Positions 25,115 through 34,174 of a stretch of DNA of 64,000 bases are shown here, piece by piece (within the stretch, counting starts at the first letter, position 1; every line of letters begins with the position of its first letter). Under the pieces are notes generated by a model. That model searched no databases. It saw only the letters and a program-made list of their open reading frames with translations, and had not been told where the DNA came from. The position numbers and the translations under genes were made by a program. Source of the DNA: Lactiplantibacillus modestisalitolerans (GTDB lineage Bacteria; Bacillota; Bacilli; Lactobacillales; Lactobacillaceae); assembly GCF_005405425.1 (NCBI RefSeq), contig NZ_BJEA01000007.1, positions 85,687-149,686 of the forward strand, written 5' to 3'.

Positions 25115-26212
25115 TCAGTCCTTATTTTCAGAATCCGGATGAAAAGTGATCGTTTTTTTCAAATTTATTTTCGGGTGCAAGCCATGAACCGGTTTCACCC
25201 CGATAATATCTAAAATGAAGTTGAAAATCGGTACCCCGACAATTAGCCCCCAGACGCCAAAGAGCCGTTCGCTGACCAATAACACGACGAAGGTGTAAAA
25301 AATGGGCAGTTCCGTGCGACTTGACATGAACTTGGGGTTGAGGACGTACGCTTCCAGTGCGTGGACAATTACAATCATGATCAACATATAAACCACGTAG
25401 CGAACGCCCCCGACCGAATAGGCGATCAGGCTTAGCGGGATCGTCGAGACAATTACGCCCGCGACTGGAATGAGGCTTAACAAGAAGATCATTAACCCCA
25501 AACTGATTAATTGCGGCATTTGTAAAACGGCCATAAACGCAACCGTAATGGCGGTGTTTACGATGGCAATCAAAAATTGCGCTTCTAAAACAACTCCAAA
25601 ACTATTGACGAATTTTTGGGCAAAAAAGTAGACGTCCTGAAAAAACCAGCCGAAAGTACTCGTTAAAAAGCGCTTGGAAAACGCGCCCATCTGGCGGCCC
25701 TCAATCGTAAAGAAGAAGCTCAGAATAAACGATAGGAAGAACGTTAAGCCCATATTACCAATGTTAGTAATGTACGCAAAGAGCACTGAAATACCGCCCT
25801 TAAGCTGCTTAATGATGTCGGACTCCTGAAAGTACGACGTCACCCAGGTTAATAACTGGTTCGTATCGTTGCTGGGATCCTGATAAAATTTATACACCGA
25901 CTCAAACGTTAAGAAACTTTGCTTCATTAGCTTTGGTAAATAAATCGAAACCGCAAAGTACATGCCGAGAATAACCAACGCATAAATGGCCAATACAATT
26001 AGAGTCGGTGGGATTTTAACCCACCGCCGAATTGTCCGGACTAGCTGTGTGACTAAAAAAGTGAAGATAAACGTCAGTAAAATAATGCTCATCATACTAG
26101 CTGCAAAGTATAAGCAAACGACGATTAACAATAACACGACCGCCCGGCGCAAGCGAACATTGCGAATAAAGCGCGCCCAAAATTCCAAAGAATCCACCCC
26201 TCTATATATCAT
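25115..26212 (-). CDS. AI-2E family transporter (YdbI/PerM-like membrane protein)
   Basis: 365 residues with about eight membrane helices in the AI-2E/PerM pattern: paired N-terminal helices (RRAVVLLLIVVCLYFAAS), a soluble segment (about 95-150), then conserved LSLIPVAGVIVSTIPLSLIA, LNPKFMSSRTELPIFYTFVVLLV and a C-terminal WGLIVGVPIF. Members export small molecules or act as ion antiporters; the AI-2 export role applies to few. The ATG at 26212 has no clear ribosome site, and the TTG eight codons in, behind AGAGGGGTGG, may be the true start. Substrate unknown. Confidence 0.85.
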   Translation of the reverse strand: MIYRGVDSLEFWARFIRNVRLRRAVVLLLIVVCLYFAASMMSIILLTFIFTFLVTQLVRTIRRWVKIPPTLIVLAIYALVILGMYFAVSIYLPKLMKQSFLTFESVYKFYQDPSNDTNQLLTWVTSYFQESDIIKQLKGGISVLFAYITNIGNMGLTFFLSFILSFFFTIEGRQMGAFSKRFLTSTFGWFFQDVYFFAQKFVNSFGVVLEAQFLIAIVNTAITVAFMAVLQMPQLISLGLMIFLLSLIPVAGVIVSTIPLSLIAYSVGGVRYVVYMLIMIVIVHALEAYVLNPKFMSSRTELPIFYTFVVLLVSERLFGVWGLIVGVPIFNFILDIIGVKPVHGLHPKINLKKTITFHPDSENKD

Positions 26213-26288
26213 CCATAGCCCTATTTTAACGAAAAATACCGCGAATAAAAGTTAAGAATCTATTTTAATTGTGCAAATATAACGTAAA

Positions 26289-26327
26289 GTACCCGCCAGT
26301 GATTCCTACGAAACCACCAGCGGGTAC
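26289..26327 (-). terminator. Hairpin after the ROK gene, probable terminator
   Basis: GTACCCGC and GCGGGTAC pair, and on the minus strand a short TTTACG tail follows. The T-run is weak. Confidence 0.5.
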
Positions 26328-26369
26328 CTGTGTAAACTTCTTACATTCGTTTACTATTACAGTTCGGTT

Positions 26370-27524
26370 TTATGAAAAGTGCATCTTGAGGCTTTCAAGT
26401 CCAAGGGCTTGGTGAATAATGATTGAAGCACCACCGAGTAAGGCTGCCGATTGGACGTTCTTAGTCGCAATAATTGGCACTTGCCGACTTGGTGAAGACA
26501 TCTTAGCCGTCGTTTCCCGAATATCTGCCAATAATTGTGGTAAAATTTCAAGAACAGTTGTGTTTAAAACCACCACGTCAGGCGCAAACGCCGTTGAAAC
26601 GTTCGAAACAACCTTCGATAGGTAGTAAACGAAATCATTGAAGACCTTCGTCACGGCTTCGTCGTGGTTAATGTAGTCGTGCTTAACGGTCGTCAGGTCC
26701 AAGCGATCAACGTGCTTGATTGCTTTTAACCGCGCCCATAAGGCTTTTTCAGAAGCATAGTCGTTGACTGATTCCATGTGATTTTCCAGGTGCAGATCTT
26801 CAAGCAAGGCCGTCCCAACTTCGCCGGCTTCTCCTTCATGACCAGAATAAAGCCGGGAATCAGCAACGATGCCGGCATGAATCTCATCACGCACGACAAT
26901 CGAAACCACGTTATTGAAGATTTCGTTATCGTGGAAGTCCCGTTCAAATACGGCCGTTAAGTTGGCTTTCTTTTCCAGCATCACTGGAATCCGTAACTTA
27001 TCACGCAAGTACTTGGCCAAGTCAAAGTTTGCCAGGCACTTAATTGGTGTCTTTAAAATCTTGTTTTCATAAATGATACCGTCCAAGGCAATTGCGACCC
27101 CCATCAAGCCGTGAACCGTACCATAATCGTCAACGTTACGTAACTGATCTTCAATTAAGTCAATCACGTCAGTTAACGTCATTTCATTCGTCTTAAAGCT
27201 TTGGAAATGGAGAATCTTACCATTGAGCCGTGAATACATTAACTTAACCGCAGTTTCGGATAAGTCAATGCTGGCAACAAAACCATAGTTGACGTTTAAT
27301 TCGGCCATCACTGGTTTGCGGCCACCATTTTTGGTGCTAACGCCACAACCAATTTCTTTGATGAACTGCGTCCGCAATAATTGGTTATAAATATCTGAAA
27401 CCGTCACCTTGTTTAAGCTGAGGTTCCGTGAAATTTGACTCCGACTAATTGGTCCTTCATTAATAACCTGTTGCAGAACTTGCTTTTCGTTGGTACTGCG
27501 CATTACATGTTTATTAATAATCAT
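26370..27524 (-). CDS. ROK family transcriptional regulator (XylR/NagC-like)
   Basis: 384 residues. An N-terminal winged helix (GPISRSQISRNLSLNKVTVSDIYNQLL) precedes a ROK sugar-kinase-like domain. That domain retains the early FVASIDLSETAVKL strand and the GHEGEAGEVGTALLEDLH motif. The zinc-binding CxCGxxGC cluster of typical ROK proteins is missing after it, so the protein may lack zinc or bind sugar differently. The start is the ATG at 27524 (MIINKHVMRSTNEKQ); the frame extends to 27599, but that part contains a TTGACA and looks noncoding. No sugar operon adjoins, so the regulated genes are unknown. Confidence 0.85.
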   Translation of the reverse strand: MIINKHVMRSTNEKQVLQQVINEGPISRSQISRNLSLNKVTVSDIYNQLLRTQFIKEIGCGVSTKNGGRKPVMAELNVNYGFVASIDLSETAVKLMYSRLNGKILHFQSFKTNEMTLTDVIDLIEDQLRNVDDYGTVHGLMGVAIALDGIIYENKILKTPIKCLANFDLAKYLRDKLRIPVMLEKKANLTAVFERDFHDNEIFNNVVSIVVRDEIHAGIVADSRLYSGHEGEAGEVGTALLEDLHLENHMESVNDYASEKALWARLKAIKHVDRLDLTTVKHDYINHDEAVTKVFNDFVYYLSKVVSNVSTAFAPDVVVLNTTVLEILPQLLADIRETTAKMSSPSRQVPIIATKNVQSAALLGGASIIIHQALGLESLKMHFS

Positions 27525-27859
27525 ACTGAATTTCGATGCCCACACTCGTTTACCAAATCGTCTACTTAGATTGTCAAAGCAATTTCTTCGACCTGCCATG
27601 AATTTGATAACCGATTGGCACCTTAACCCCCTAATCTGTTAATATTCTATAGCATCAAACCAAAATAGTACACAAAATAGTCATATTTATACTCATTTTG
27701 ACATAACAGCGCTAAAAAATCGCCCCAAACTTGTATAAATTGACCGCCCCCACGGCGCAAACAACTGTAGAACGAAAGTCATCCGTCCTTACAGATACAT
27801 TCTATAATAGTTTTTATAAAAAAATCACCGATAAGCACCTCAAAGTAGGAGTTTTATCG

Positions 27860-27940
27860 ATGATTGTAAAGTATATTTCCATACTGATATTAATATATTT
27901 ATATTTATTGGCTGTCGCGAACGACCTGATCCAGGGTTAA
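27860..27940 (+). CDS. Candidate 26-residue hydrophobic peptide
   Basis: ATG at 27860 follows AGTAGGAG by eight bases, a strong ribosome site. The peptide (MIVKYISILILIYLYLLAVA then NDLIQG) is a single membrane helix. Its last 36 bases overlap, antisense, the end of the gene at 27905-29011. TATAAT at 27815-27820 lies upstream without a convincing -35. It could be a type I toxin-like peptide or a chance frame. Confidence 0.35.
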   Translation: MIVKYISILILIYLYLLAVANDLIQG

Positions 27941-29011
27941 ATTCTCGGCACTGGCCCGCTGTAACAGGGTCACAATCTGATTATCACTATACTGTTGATT
28001 GTCGATTCCCGCACTCGTTAACGCTTGCCGGGCCGCCTTAATTTGATCCGCGCTAAATTGCCGTTGTTCGGCCGCTTGGACTAACGACAAGTGATTATCA
28101 TTCGCCCGCTGTAAAAGCGCCTCAATTTGTTCGTCCGTATACGTATAGCCGTTCAGCCCAGCCGCCGTTAACGTCGCCCGCGCGGTCTGAATTCGTGCTT
28201 GCCGTTCGGTCTCAGTTGGTTGCGCCGTAGCCGGCTGCTTCGTCTCCTTAGTGGCCGCTGCGGCTGACTGCGCCGTTTGCTTAGCCGCCGATTGGCTCGT
28301 CGCCGCAGCCTGACTCGTGCTCGTGGCGGCTTTATTCGTTGAAGATGCCGCTGATGACGTATCGGCCTGCGTCCCAGTTTGGCCCGCCAAGGTCGCCCGC
28401 TGGCTCGCACTATCCAAAACCGGCGTTGAACCGGTCAAGGCTTCCAGTGACGCGTTGTTTTGCTCCCGCAAGGCCCGTACGTGCCGATAAATATCCTGAT
28501 ACTGGTGTTGCTTTAACTTTTCATCCTGTAACATCACTGTCAGGACCCAGTTCGAATCCGTAAATTCGTTTGCCTGGTTTAACTGCCGTGCCCGTTGATA
28601 CTGGCGTTGAAAGGCCTGCCGCTGTTGCTCAACCTGTTTAATGGTCATTAACTGCGTCCGAGCCCGGCTCACCAGTAATTGCGACGCCCGCTTAGTTTGT
28701 TGGACCGTCGTAAAATCTTGTTTAGCTGTGGTGTAGTGCCGCTTGTTAAAGGCGGCCTGCGCATCCACGTAGGTTTGCGTTTGAGTTAGGTAGCGTTGGG
28801 CCGCCGTTGCACGGGCCTTTGTCCGGGTCGCCCGGGTAAATTCCGTAACGGCCTGCGTGTAATCCCGGTCAGACAGCGCTTGGCGCCCATCTCGCATTTC
28901 ACTCGCATAAGCTTGTTCCTGCAGGCGGTAGCGCGTGTATGAATAGCCACCCACACCGATTGCCACAATGATCGTGACCACAATCCACATCCATTTTTTC
29001 ACGTCTGCCAC
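27905..29011 (-). CDS. Membrane-anchored TPR-like protein with repeated C-terminal motif
   Basis: 368 residues. An N-terminal membrane helix (WMWIVVTIIVAIGVGGYSY) is followed by a TPR-like helical domain (ALSDRDYTQAVTEFTRATRTKARATAAQRYLTQ split across residues 45-77), related in pattern to the lipoproteins at 15287 and 19051. A Ser/Ala/Gln-rich linker covers about 205-265. The end holds two copies of an approximately 50-residue unit: ARATLTAAGLNGYTYTDEQI and ARQALTSAGIDNQQYSDNQI, each followed by LLQRA. Start is a GTG at 29011 or, better spaced from GGGGGTGG, the GTG at 29002. Function unknown. Confidence 0.75.
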   Translation of the reverse strand: MADVKKWMWIVVTIIVAIGVGGYSYTRYRLQEQAYASEMRDGRQALSDRDYTQAVTEFTRATRTKARATAAQRYLTQTQTYVDAQAAFNKRHYTTAKQDFTTVQQTKRASQLLVSRARTQLMTIKQVEQQRQAFQRQYQRARQLNQANEFTDSNWVLTVMLQDEKLKQHQYQDIYRHVRALREQNNASLEALTGSTPVLDSASQRATLAGQTGTQADTSSAASSTNKAATSTSQAAATSQSAAKQTAQSAAAATKETKQPATAQPTETERQARIQTARATLTAAGLNGYTYTDEQIEALLQRANDNHLSLVQAAEQRQFSADQIKAARQALTSAGIDNQQYSDNQIVTLLQRASAENLTLDQVVRDSQ

Positions 29012-29076
29012 CCCCCGGAATACTTAATAGTTAGTTTATTATAGCATGCTTTTGAATGAAAACGAGGGGCTTGCGC

Positions 29077-29105
29077 TTACAAAAAGATTTTCATAGGCGT
29101 ATAAT
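29077..29105 (+). promoter_or_regulatory. cfa promoter
   Basis: TTACAA (29077-29082) and a perfect TATAAT (29100-29105) are 17 bases apart, about 40 bases before the cfa start. Confidence 0.75.
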
Positions 29106-29145
29106 GAGGGCTGTATTTTCATGAAGAAAGGATCCTTATCGTAAT

Positions 29146-30342
29146 ATGCTAGAAAAGACTTTTTACCGCACCCTCTTAAGTCACTCCTTCAACATCCCAG
29201 TTACCGTCAATTACTGGGACGGCAGTAGCGAGACTTATGGTGAAGGCACACCAGAAGTAACGGTGACGTTCAAAGAAGCCGTTCCAATGAAAGAAATCAC
29301 CAAAAACGCATCGATTGCTCTCGGTGAAGCCTACATGGACGGCCGCATTGAAATTGAAGGCAGCATCCAAAAATTGATTGAATCGGCTTACGAATCCGCC
29401 GAAAGCTTCTTTAATAATAGTAAGTTTAAGCGGTTCATGCCGAAACAGTCCCACTCTGAAAAGAAGAGTCAAGAAGACATCCAGAGTCACTACGATGTTG
29501 GGAACGACTTTTACGAAATGTGGTTGGATCCCACTTTAACGTACTCCTGTGCGTACTTCAAAAATGAAGATGATAGTTTGGAAGACGCCCAAATTAATAA
29601 AGTCCACCATATCATCCAAAAACTAAACCCACAACCCGGCAAGACTCTGCTCGACATTGGTTGTGGCTGGGGAACCCTAATGCTAACCGCCGCTAAAGAA
29701 TACGGCCTCAAGGTTGTCGGGATCACCCTCTCGCAAGAACAATACAACCTCGTTTCCAAACGCATCCAAGACGAAGGCTTAAGCGACGTTGCTGAAGTTC
29801 GCCTGGAAGACTACCGTGAACTCGGTGATGAAACCTACGACTACATTACTAGTGTGGGGATGTTTGAACACGTCGGTAAGGCCAACTTAGCCATGTACTT
29901 CGAACGGGTTAACCACTACCTTAAGCCAGAAGGTATCGCCCTCTTACACGGTATCACCCGTCAACAAGGTGGCGCTACGAACGGTTGGCTTGATAAGTAC
30001 ATCTTCCCGGGTGGCTACGTTCCTGGGATGACCGAAAACTTACAACACATCGTGGACTGTGGGTTACAAATTGACGACGTTGAAACGTTACGTCGGCACT
30101 ACCAACGGACGACTGAAATTTGGGACCAAAATTTCAACGCAAAACGGGCCGAAATCGAAACCAAGATGGGCACCCGCTTTACCCGGATGTGGGACTTATA
30201 CTTACAAGCCTGCGCCGCTTCGTTCCAGTCTGGTAACATCGACGTTATGCAGTACCTCGTTTCTAAGGGACCGTCATCACGGAACTTACCAATGACGCGC
30301 GAATACATGTATGGTGACAACACCATTGCCGAAGAAGTTTAA
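29146..30342 (+). CDS. cfa: Cyclopropane-fatty-acyl-phospholipid synthase
   Basis: Transfers a methylene group from S-adenosylmethionine to the double bond of unsaturated membrane lipids, making lactobacillic-type cyclopropane fatty acids important for acid and stress tolerance. The SAM-binding motif is [16 protein letters not shown] near residue 165. Active-site stretches are [22 protein letters not shown] and SVGMFEHVG. 398 residues, normal length. The ATG at 29146 lies about 16 bases after GAAAGGA. Monocistronic, with own promoter and terminator. Confidence 0.96.
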   Translation: MLEKTFYRTLLSHSFNIPVTVNYWDGSSETYGEGTPEVTVTFKEAVPMKEITKNASIALGEAYMDGRIEIEGSIQKLIESAYESAESFFNNSKFKRFMPKQSHSEKKSQEDIQSHYDVGNDFYEMWLDPTLTYSCAYFKNEDDSLEDAQINKVHHIIQKLNPQPGKTLLDIGCGWGTLMLTAAKEYGLKVVGITLSQEQYNLVSKRIQDEGLSDVAEVRLEDYRELGDETYDYITSVGMFEHVGKANLAMYFERVNHYLKPEGIALLHGITRQQGGATNGWLDKYIFPGGYVPGMTENLQHIVDCGLQIDDVETLRRHYQRTTEIWDQNFNAKRAEIETKMGTRFTRMWDLYLQACAASFQSGNIDVMQYLVSKGPSSRNLPMTREYMYGDNTIAEEV

Positions 30343-30353
30343 TGCGTTTTAAA

Positions 30354-30403
30354 AAATTGCTTGATCCGGCCTAGTTTAACTAGGTTGAATCAAGCAATTT
30401 TTT
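30354..30403 (+). terminator. Rho-independent terminator after cfa
   Basis: AAATTGCTTGAT pairs with ATCAAGCAATTT, enclosing a second stem CTAG-CTAG, and a run of T follows. Confidence 0.9.
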
Positions 30404-30410
30404 TATCCTA

Positions 30411-31334
30411 TCAATCACTTACTAAGCGCGCATACAGTAACGGGAGCACTTCGCGGTAAAGGACGAGGCTTCCCAGGAAGAAGCCGGCCGCTAATGCTGC
30501 TGCCAACGGCAAGGTCGTAAACATCCGTTGGGGTAAAACCAGGGCCAACAGTGGAAACGCAAACGCCGCGGGTAGTTGTAACTTAAGTCCGCGGAGCAAG
30601 CCATAAACTAGTGGCAAACTCACCACGGCGGCTGGTAGCCAGGCGCCCAGCAGTAAGTAACTGACCACCCCGATACTAGCAGCGCCGACTAGGGCGACCC
30701 ACTGCCGCCACGCAACGCGATGATTATAGTTAGGGTTTTGAAGCGCCTCAAAGAAAACGACGATAACCGGCGGAATCCCAGCCATTTGGGGCTGGCCCGC
30801 TAGCCAAACCGCGCCGACCCAGCCAAGCGCGAGCACCGTAAAGCCCAACATTTGCCAACCGTGAATTGCGGCCGGTTCAACCGTTTGGACGGGGGCGGTT
30901 ACGCGTGCTTTTTGCCACCGAACGCCCACCATTAACGTTAGTGTCCAAAAGAAGATTGCAATAATAAACGACCAATGAGTCGCGTTGATGATGATTGGAA
31001 GCAGGCCGGTCGCAAAGGACGGCGCAAGGTTCGAGCGGAGCTGTTTTAAAAGGACGAGCATTAATAAGAGTCCTAGGATAACTTTTAGGGGGTAATTAAT
31101 TGGGAGCCGGTTAATGAGAAAACCGATCACCGCCGTTCCCGACGGTGCCCAAAAGAGTTTTGCGGGCTGGGCAATCCAGTCCGCTTTGCGGTAAACCCAG
31201 GTACCAGCCGTTAACGCGCCAATTTCAGGTAAAATAACTTCAACGTCGCCTAACCAGGTTGCACTCGCGACCATTGTGAGCACGAGCGCCCACCCGATCA
31301 AGTAGCGCCGAAAACTTGGTTGTGCTGTTTGCAT
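30411..31334 (-). CDS. Unknown integral membrane protein
   Basis: 307 residues with about nine or ten membrane helices. The N-terminal part (EVILPEIGALTAGTWVYRKADW) recalls the conserved first segment of HPP-type membrane proteins, but I would not assign it on that alone. The ATG at 31334 (MQTAQPSF) has GAAAGGAA nine bases upstream. Isolated gene convergent with cfa; function unknown. Confidence 0.7.
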   Translation of the reverse strand: MQTAQPSFRRYLIGWALVLTMVASATWLGDVEVILPEIGALTAGTWVYRKADWIAQPAKLFWAPSGTAVIGFLINRLPINYPLKVILGLLLMLVLLKQLRSNLAPSFATGLLPIIINATHWSFIIAIFFWTLTLMVGVRWQKARVTAPVQTVEPAAIHGWQMLGFTVLALGWVGAVWLAGQPQMAGIPPVIVVFFEALQNPNYNHRVAWRQWVALVGAASIGVVSYLLLGAWLPAAVVSLPLVYGLLRGLKLQLPAAFAFPLLALVLPQRMFTTLPLAAALAAGFFLGSLVLYREVLPLLYARLVSD

Positions 31335-31478
31335 TCTAATATTCCTTTCGTATATCAAAAATTATGCCTATTTTAAATAAAGCGACTAGTATTGTAACAC
31401 AAGTTTTCGGTGCACTCAAAATTTCCGGTTTGTGTATGCTAACTGCATAAGCATTGGGGGATGTGGGCTGATATGCTA

Positions 31479-31601
31479 AGAGTGTGAGGAACAGCGGGTT
31501 GACGCTGAGCACTACCTAGCTAAGGCGTTATCGCGGGCTGGGCGATGGCGACTTAGCGTAGTAGGCGCAGTCATCAGCTGGGCCGAGCACGTTTCGACTA
31601 T
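31479..31601 (+). repeat. Palindromic structured repeat, copy A
   Basis: One copy of the rod-like repeat described in the findings, running from AGTGTGAGG to CACGTTTCGAC. The central arm CTAAGGCGTTATCGC pairs with GCGATGGCGACTTAG around a GGGCTGG loop. It fills most of the 300 bases between a membrane-protein gene and the kinase gene. Confidence 0.75.
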
Positions 31602-31636
31602 ATCGCACGGGACGGACTACGCTCAGCCAATTAGCT

Positions 31637-32671
31637 CTAAATCCGAGCCAACAGAAACAAAATCACTAAAGTTTCAAGTGCCCGCAACCAACCCCGCCGC
31701 CGTTGCCACTGTTGAAGCGACCACCGCCGCCTCAACAGCCGGTTGCAACTGGTGGCAACCACTGGGAGGCCAATCAACACAAAGCTCCCCCAGTAAAAGT
31801 CTAATTGCCGTGCAAGTCCCCGTTGTTCAAAGCCCACTAAAATAATCAGTAGCCAGAACAACCCGTACGTGCGGCCCAACCCACGCCGCACTTGCAACCA
31901 GCTAGGCCAATAGCGCTGGGCCGTAAACAAGCGTAAGCGCTGGGGGCGGTTAACTGGCAAACTTGCCAACATTTCGGTGGCCGTTTGGTAACGATGCGCT
32001 GGATCCAAGGCCGTCGCCTTCTTAAGGATGGCGTTCCACGGTCGAAGCGCGGTAACGCGCGTTGGTCCCGGACCAGGGGGCGCCCCCGTTAACAGGCAAT
32101 TTAAGACGATGCCCAAGGCGTACAGATCACTGCGCTGGTCAGTTTGGGCAAAACCGTAATTTTCTGGTGCGGCAAAACCACTGGTTCCGAGCAACCGGGT
32201 ATCCGTAGTGGCCTGCTTCTGATAGAACCGGGCTGCGTTAACGTCGATTAAATACGCGTGCCCCCCGCTCAACATAATGTTACTCAATTTCACATCGCGG
32301 TGAACGATGCCTAACTGCGCTAACGCCTGCAAGGTCGCCAGTAACTCGGTTGCCAGCTGGGTCACCTGCCGAGCGGGCAGTGGCCCGTTAGCATGTAGGT
32401 AAGCGGCCAGCGTCTGACCGTTAATCAGCGTTTCAACGCTAACTGCACAGACCTGCCCAGGTAAAATCGCCCGTAGTCGCGGCATCCGCACCACGGGATT
32501 GACAAGCAATTTCTCTAAAACTGGCAGCTCGGCTAACTGTGCCAGTTTAGCCACGTAGACCACGCGCTCTTTTTTGACGAGTAAGGGGAATTCACGTTGA
32601 TCAACGAGTGGACCTAGGGGTTGGTAGTCGGCCGCCGCAAGCAGTTGCATCGCCTCCACGATTGGTAACAT
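31637..32671 (-). CDS. Serine/threonine protein kinase with C-terminal membrane helices
   Basis: 344 residues. The kinase fold shows an ATP-anchoring lysine in VYVAKL, the catalytic loop GIVHRDVKLSNIML, and the activation/APE region GTSGFAAPENYGFAQTDQRSD followed by LYALGIVL. The metal-binding DFG is changed to DVN (YLIDVNAARFY): the essential Asp is kept, but the Gly is lost. Two or three membrane helices close the protein (about 275-344), so the kinase faces the cytoplasm. No extracellular PASTA repeats, unlike PrkC/PknB. It is divergent from the small membrane-protein/HTH operon at 32744, which may hold substrates or a regulator. Confidence 0.85.
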   Translation of the reverse strand: MLPIVEAMQLLAAADYQPLGPLVDQREFPLLVKKERVVYVAKLAQLAELPVLEKLLVNPVVRMPRLRAILPGQVCAVSVETLINGQTLAAYLHANGPLPARQVTQLATELLATLQALAQLGIVHRDVKLSNIMLSGGHAYLIDVNAARFYQKQATTDTRLLGTSGFAAPENYGFAQTDQRSDLYALGIVLNCLLTGAPPGPGPTRVTALRPWNAILKKATALDPAHRYQTATEMLASLPVNRPQRLRLFTAQRYWPSWLQVRRGLGRTYGLFWLLIILVGFEQRGLARQLDFYWGSFVLIGLPVVATSCNRLLRRRWSLQQWQRRRGWLRALETLVILFLLARI

Positions 32672-32743
32672 CTAAAATCCGTCCTTTCCGGGATTGTACT
32701 AAAACTTAACGCTTAATATTAACGATTTTTTGGAGGAAATACA

Positions 32744-33097
32744 ATGTCAAAATCAACTAACATCGCAAGTCCCACTTCTGGCCGTTCACGGGTCGCCGAA
32801 CAGGTACTCGGAATTCTCGGCGGCGTCTGCGGCATGGGGGCCGGCGTCGCAGCCATGTTCTTAGGCGCCGTCAGCTCCGCCCTTGGTGACAACAACGATA
32901 TCAGCACCGCTGGTTTCGGCTGCATCGCCGTTTCATTTCTAGCTATTATTTTTGCCATCATGGTCAAGCGTAACCCCCGCTTAATTGGCTGGTTACTCAT
33001 TGCCAGTGGTGTCATCAATTTCATTACCGTTGGTCTATTTGGAATCCTTAGCGGCCTGCTACTCGTGTTAGCCGGCTTACTCACATTCAGAAAGTAG
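32744..33097 (+). CDS. DUF4064-like small membrane protein
   Basis: 117 residues with four predicted membrane helices arranged as in DUF4064 proteins (RVAEQVLGILGGVCGMGAG, the middle ISTAGFGCIAVSFLAIIFAI, the end GILSGLLLVLAGLLTFRK). Start ATG 32744 behind TGGAGGAAA. Promoter candidates TTGTAC-17-TATTAA lie upstream. First gene of a three-gene operon divergent from the kinase. Confidence 0.75.
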   Translation: MSKSTNIASPTSGRSRVAEQVLGILGGVCGMGAGVAAMFLGAVSSALGDNNDISTAGFGCIAVSFLAIIFAIMVKRNPRLIGWLLIASGVINFITVGLFGILSGLLLVLAGLLTFRK

Positions 33098-33105
33098 GAA
33101 TTAGC

Positions 33106-33660
33106 ATGAAAACAAGTTTATTAAAAAAATGGTGGATCTGGGTCTTAGCCATCGTCGGTGTCTTTCTCTTCGTCAGTTTGCTTAACCCTGCCGACGACCA
33201 CGCAGACACCCGCCCAGCCTCGTCAGCTAGCAAGAAAACCACCGCTTCCAGTAAGCCCGCTAGTGACGACCAAAAAGTGCACGCGGTCGGCGAAGCCGCC
33301 GTCATTAACGGCGTTGAATTAAAGGTTAACAAAGTGGATAAAAGTGCCAGCGAAAACGCGGGCTTTTCAACACCAAAAACTGGCAATCAATACTACCAAG
33401 TCAATGTGACCTTAACAAATAAGGGTGCTAAAGAAATCAATTATAACCCGCTGGATTTTAAGATCAAAGCTGGCGGTAACATGACTGATTTTGATGAATT
33501 CGCAGTCGATGATGATAACCGCCTCGAAACTGGAAGCCTCACAAAGGGTGGCACGGTGACCGGAAACATCGTCGCGCAGGCACCAACTGACGGCACTGTT
33601 GAATTAATTTACACGCCTAGCTTTTTCAGTGAAAAACATTTGACCTTTAAACTCCAATAA
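33106..33660 (+). CDS. Membrane-anchored DUF4352 (telokin-like) protein
   Basis: 184 residues. One N-terminal membrane helix (WWIWVLAIVGVFLFVSLL) is followed by a Ser/Lys-rich linker (about 34-62) and an extracellular immunoglobulin-like DUF4352 domain of about 115 residues (YQVNVTLTNKGAKEINYNP, then GGTVTGNIVAQAP). Such domains occur in secreted proteins without enzymatic activity. Eight bases after the DUF4064 gene, so cotranscribed. Confidence 0.8.
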   Translation: MKTSLLKKWWIWVLAIVGVFLFVSLLNPADDHADTRPASSASKKTTASSKPASDDQKVHAVGEAAVINGVELKVNKVDKSASENAGFSTPKTGNQYYQVNVTLTNKGAKEINYNPLDFKIKAGGNMTDFDEFAVDDDNRLETGSLTKGGTVTGNIVAQAPTDGTVELIYTPSFFSEKHLTFKLQ

Positions 33661-33703
33661 TTTTTGGTAAACTTAAACCACTAATCATGATTGGAGTTAG
33701 CAA

Positions 33704-34138
33704 ATGAACGAACGCGCCACTAAAGAATTACTGCATGCAATCAAGACGGCTAGTAACGTCGACCAGTTCATGCCCACTTTAGCGCCCAGTTTCACTTGTC
33801 GTCCCCCGGCCGAATACTTGGCCGAGCTATTGCAAGTCAAACAGTTAACGAAAAGCCAGGTTATCCGGCAAGCCAATTTAACACCGGCGACCGGCTATCA
33901 ATATTTTGATGGTAAGCGGCGGCCAAGCCGCGCCCGGATGATTGCGCTTGGCTTCGGTTTTGGCCTTGGCCTGAGCGAACTTAACACGATGCTCAAGCGG
34001 ACCGGCTACGCCACCCTGTACGCTAAGGATGAGTGGGACGCCCTCGTTATCTTTGGGCTCGTTCAGCGCTACGACCTCAACCACACCGACGACCTACTGT
34101 TCCAATACGGTCTCGGTACCATTACTGCCGATAACTAA
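33704..34138 (+). CDS. Helix-turn-helix protein, putative regulator
   Basis: 144 residues. The central part LTKSQVIRQANLTPATGYQYFDGKRRPSR is an XRE/Cro-like HTH with a recognition helix starting TPATGYQYF. N- and C-terminal parts are helical. Forty-odd bases after the DUF4352 gene with its own GGAG site, ending at a terminator. Divergently arranged opposite the kinase; phosphorylation by the kinase is a plausible but untested link. Confidence 0.75.
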   Translation: MNERATKELLHAIKTASNVDQFMPTLAPSFTCRPPAEYLAELLQVKQLTKSQVIRQANLTPATGYQYFDGKRRPSRARMIALGFGFGLGLSELNTMLKRTGYATLYAKDEWDALVIFGLVQRYDLNHTDDLLFQYGLGTITADN

Positions 34139-34140
34139 AT

Positions 34141-34172
34141 AAGCGTCCTGCCAATGCGGTAGGACGCTTTTG
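34141..34172 (+). terminator. Rho-independent terminator of the 32744-34138 operon
   Basis: AAGCGTCCTGCC pairs with GGTAGGACGCTT, followed by TTTG. May also act for the convergent gene at 34175. Confidence 0.85.
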
Positions 34173-34174
34173 CG

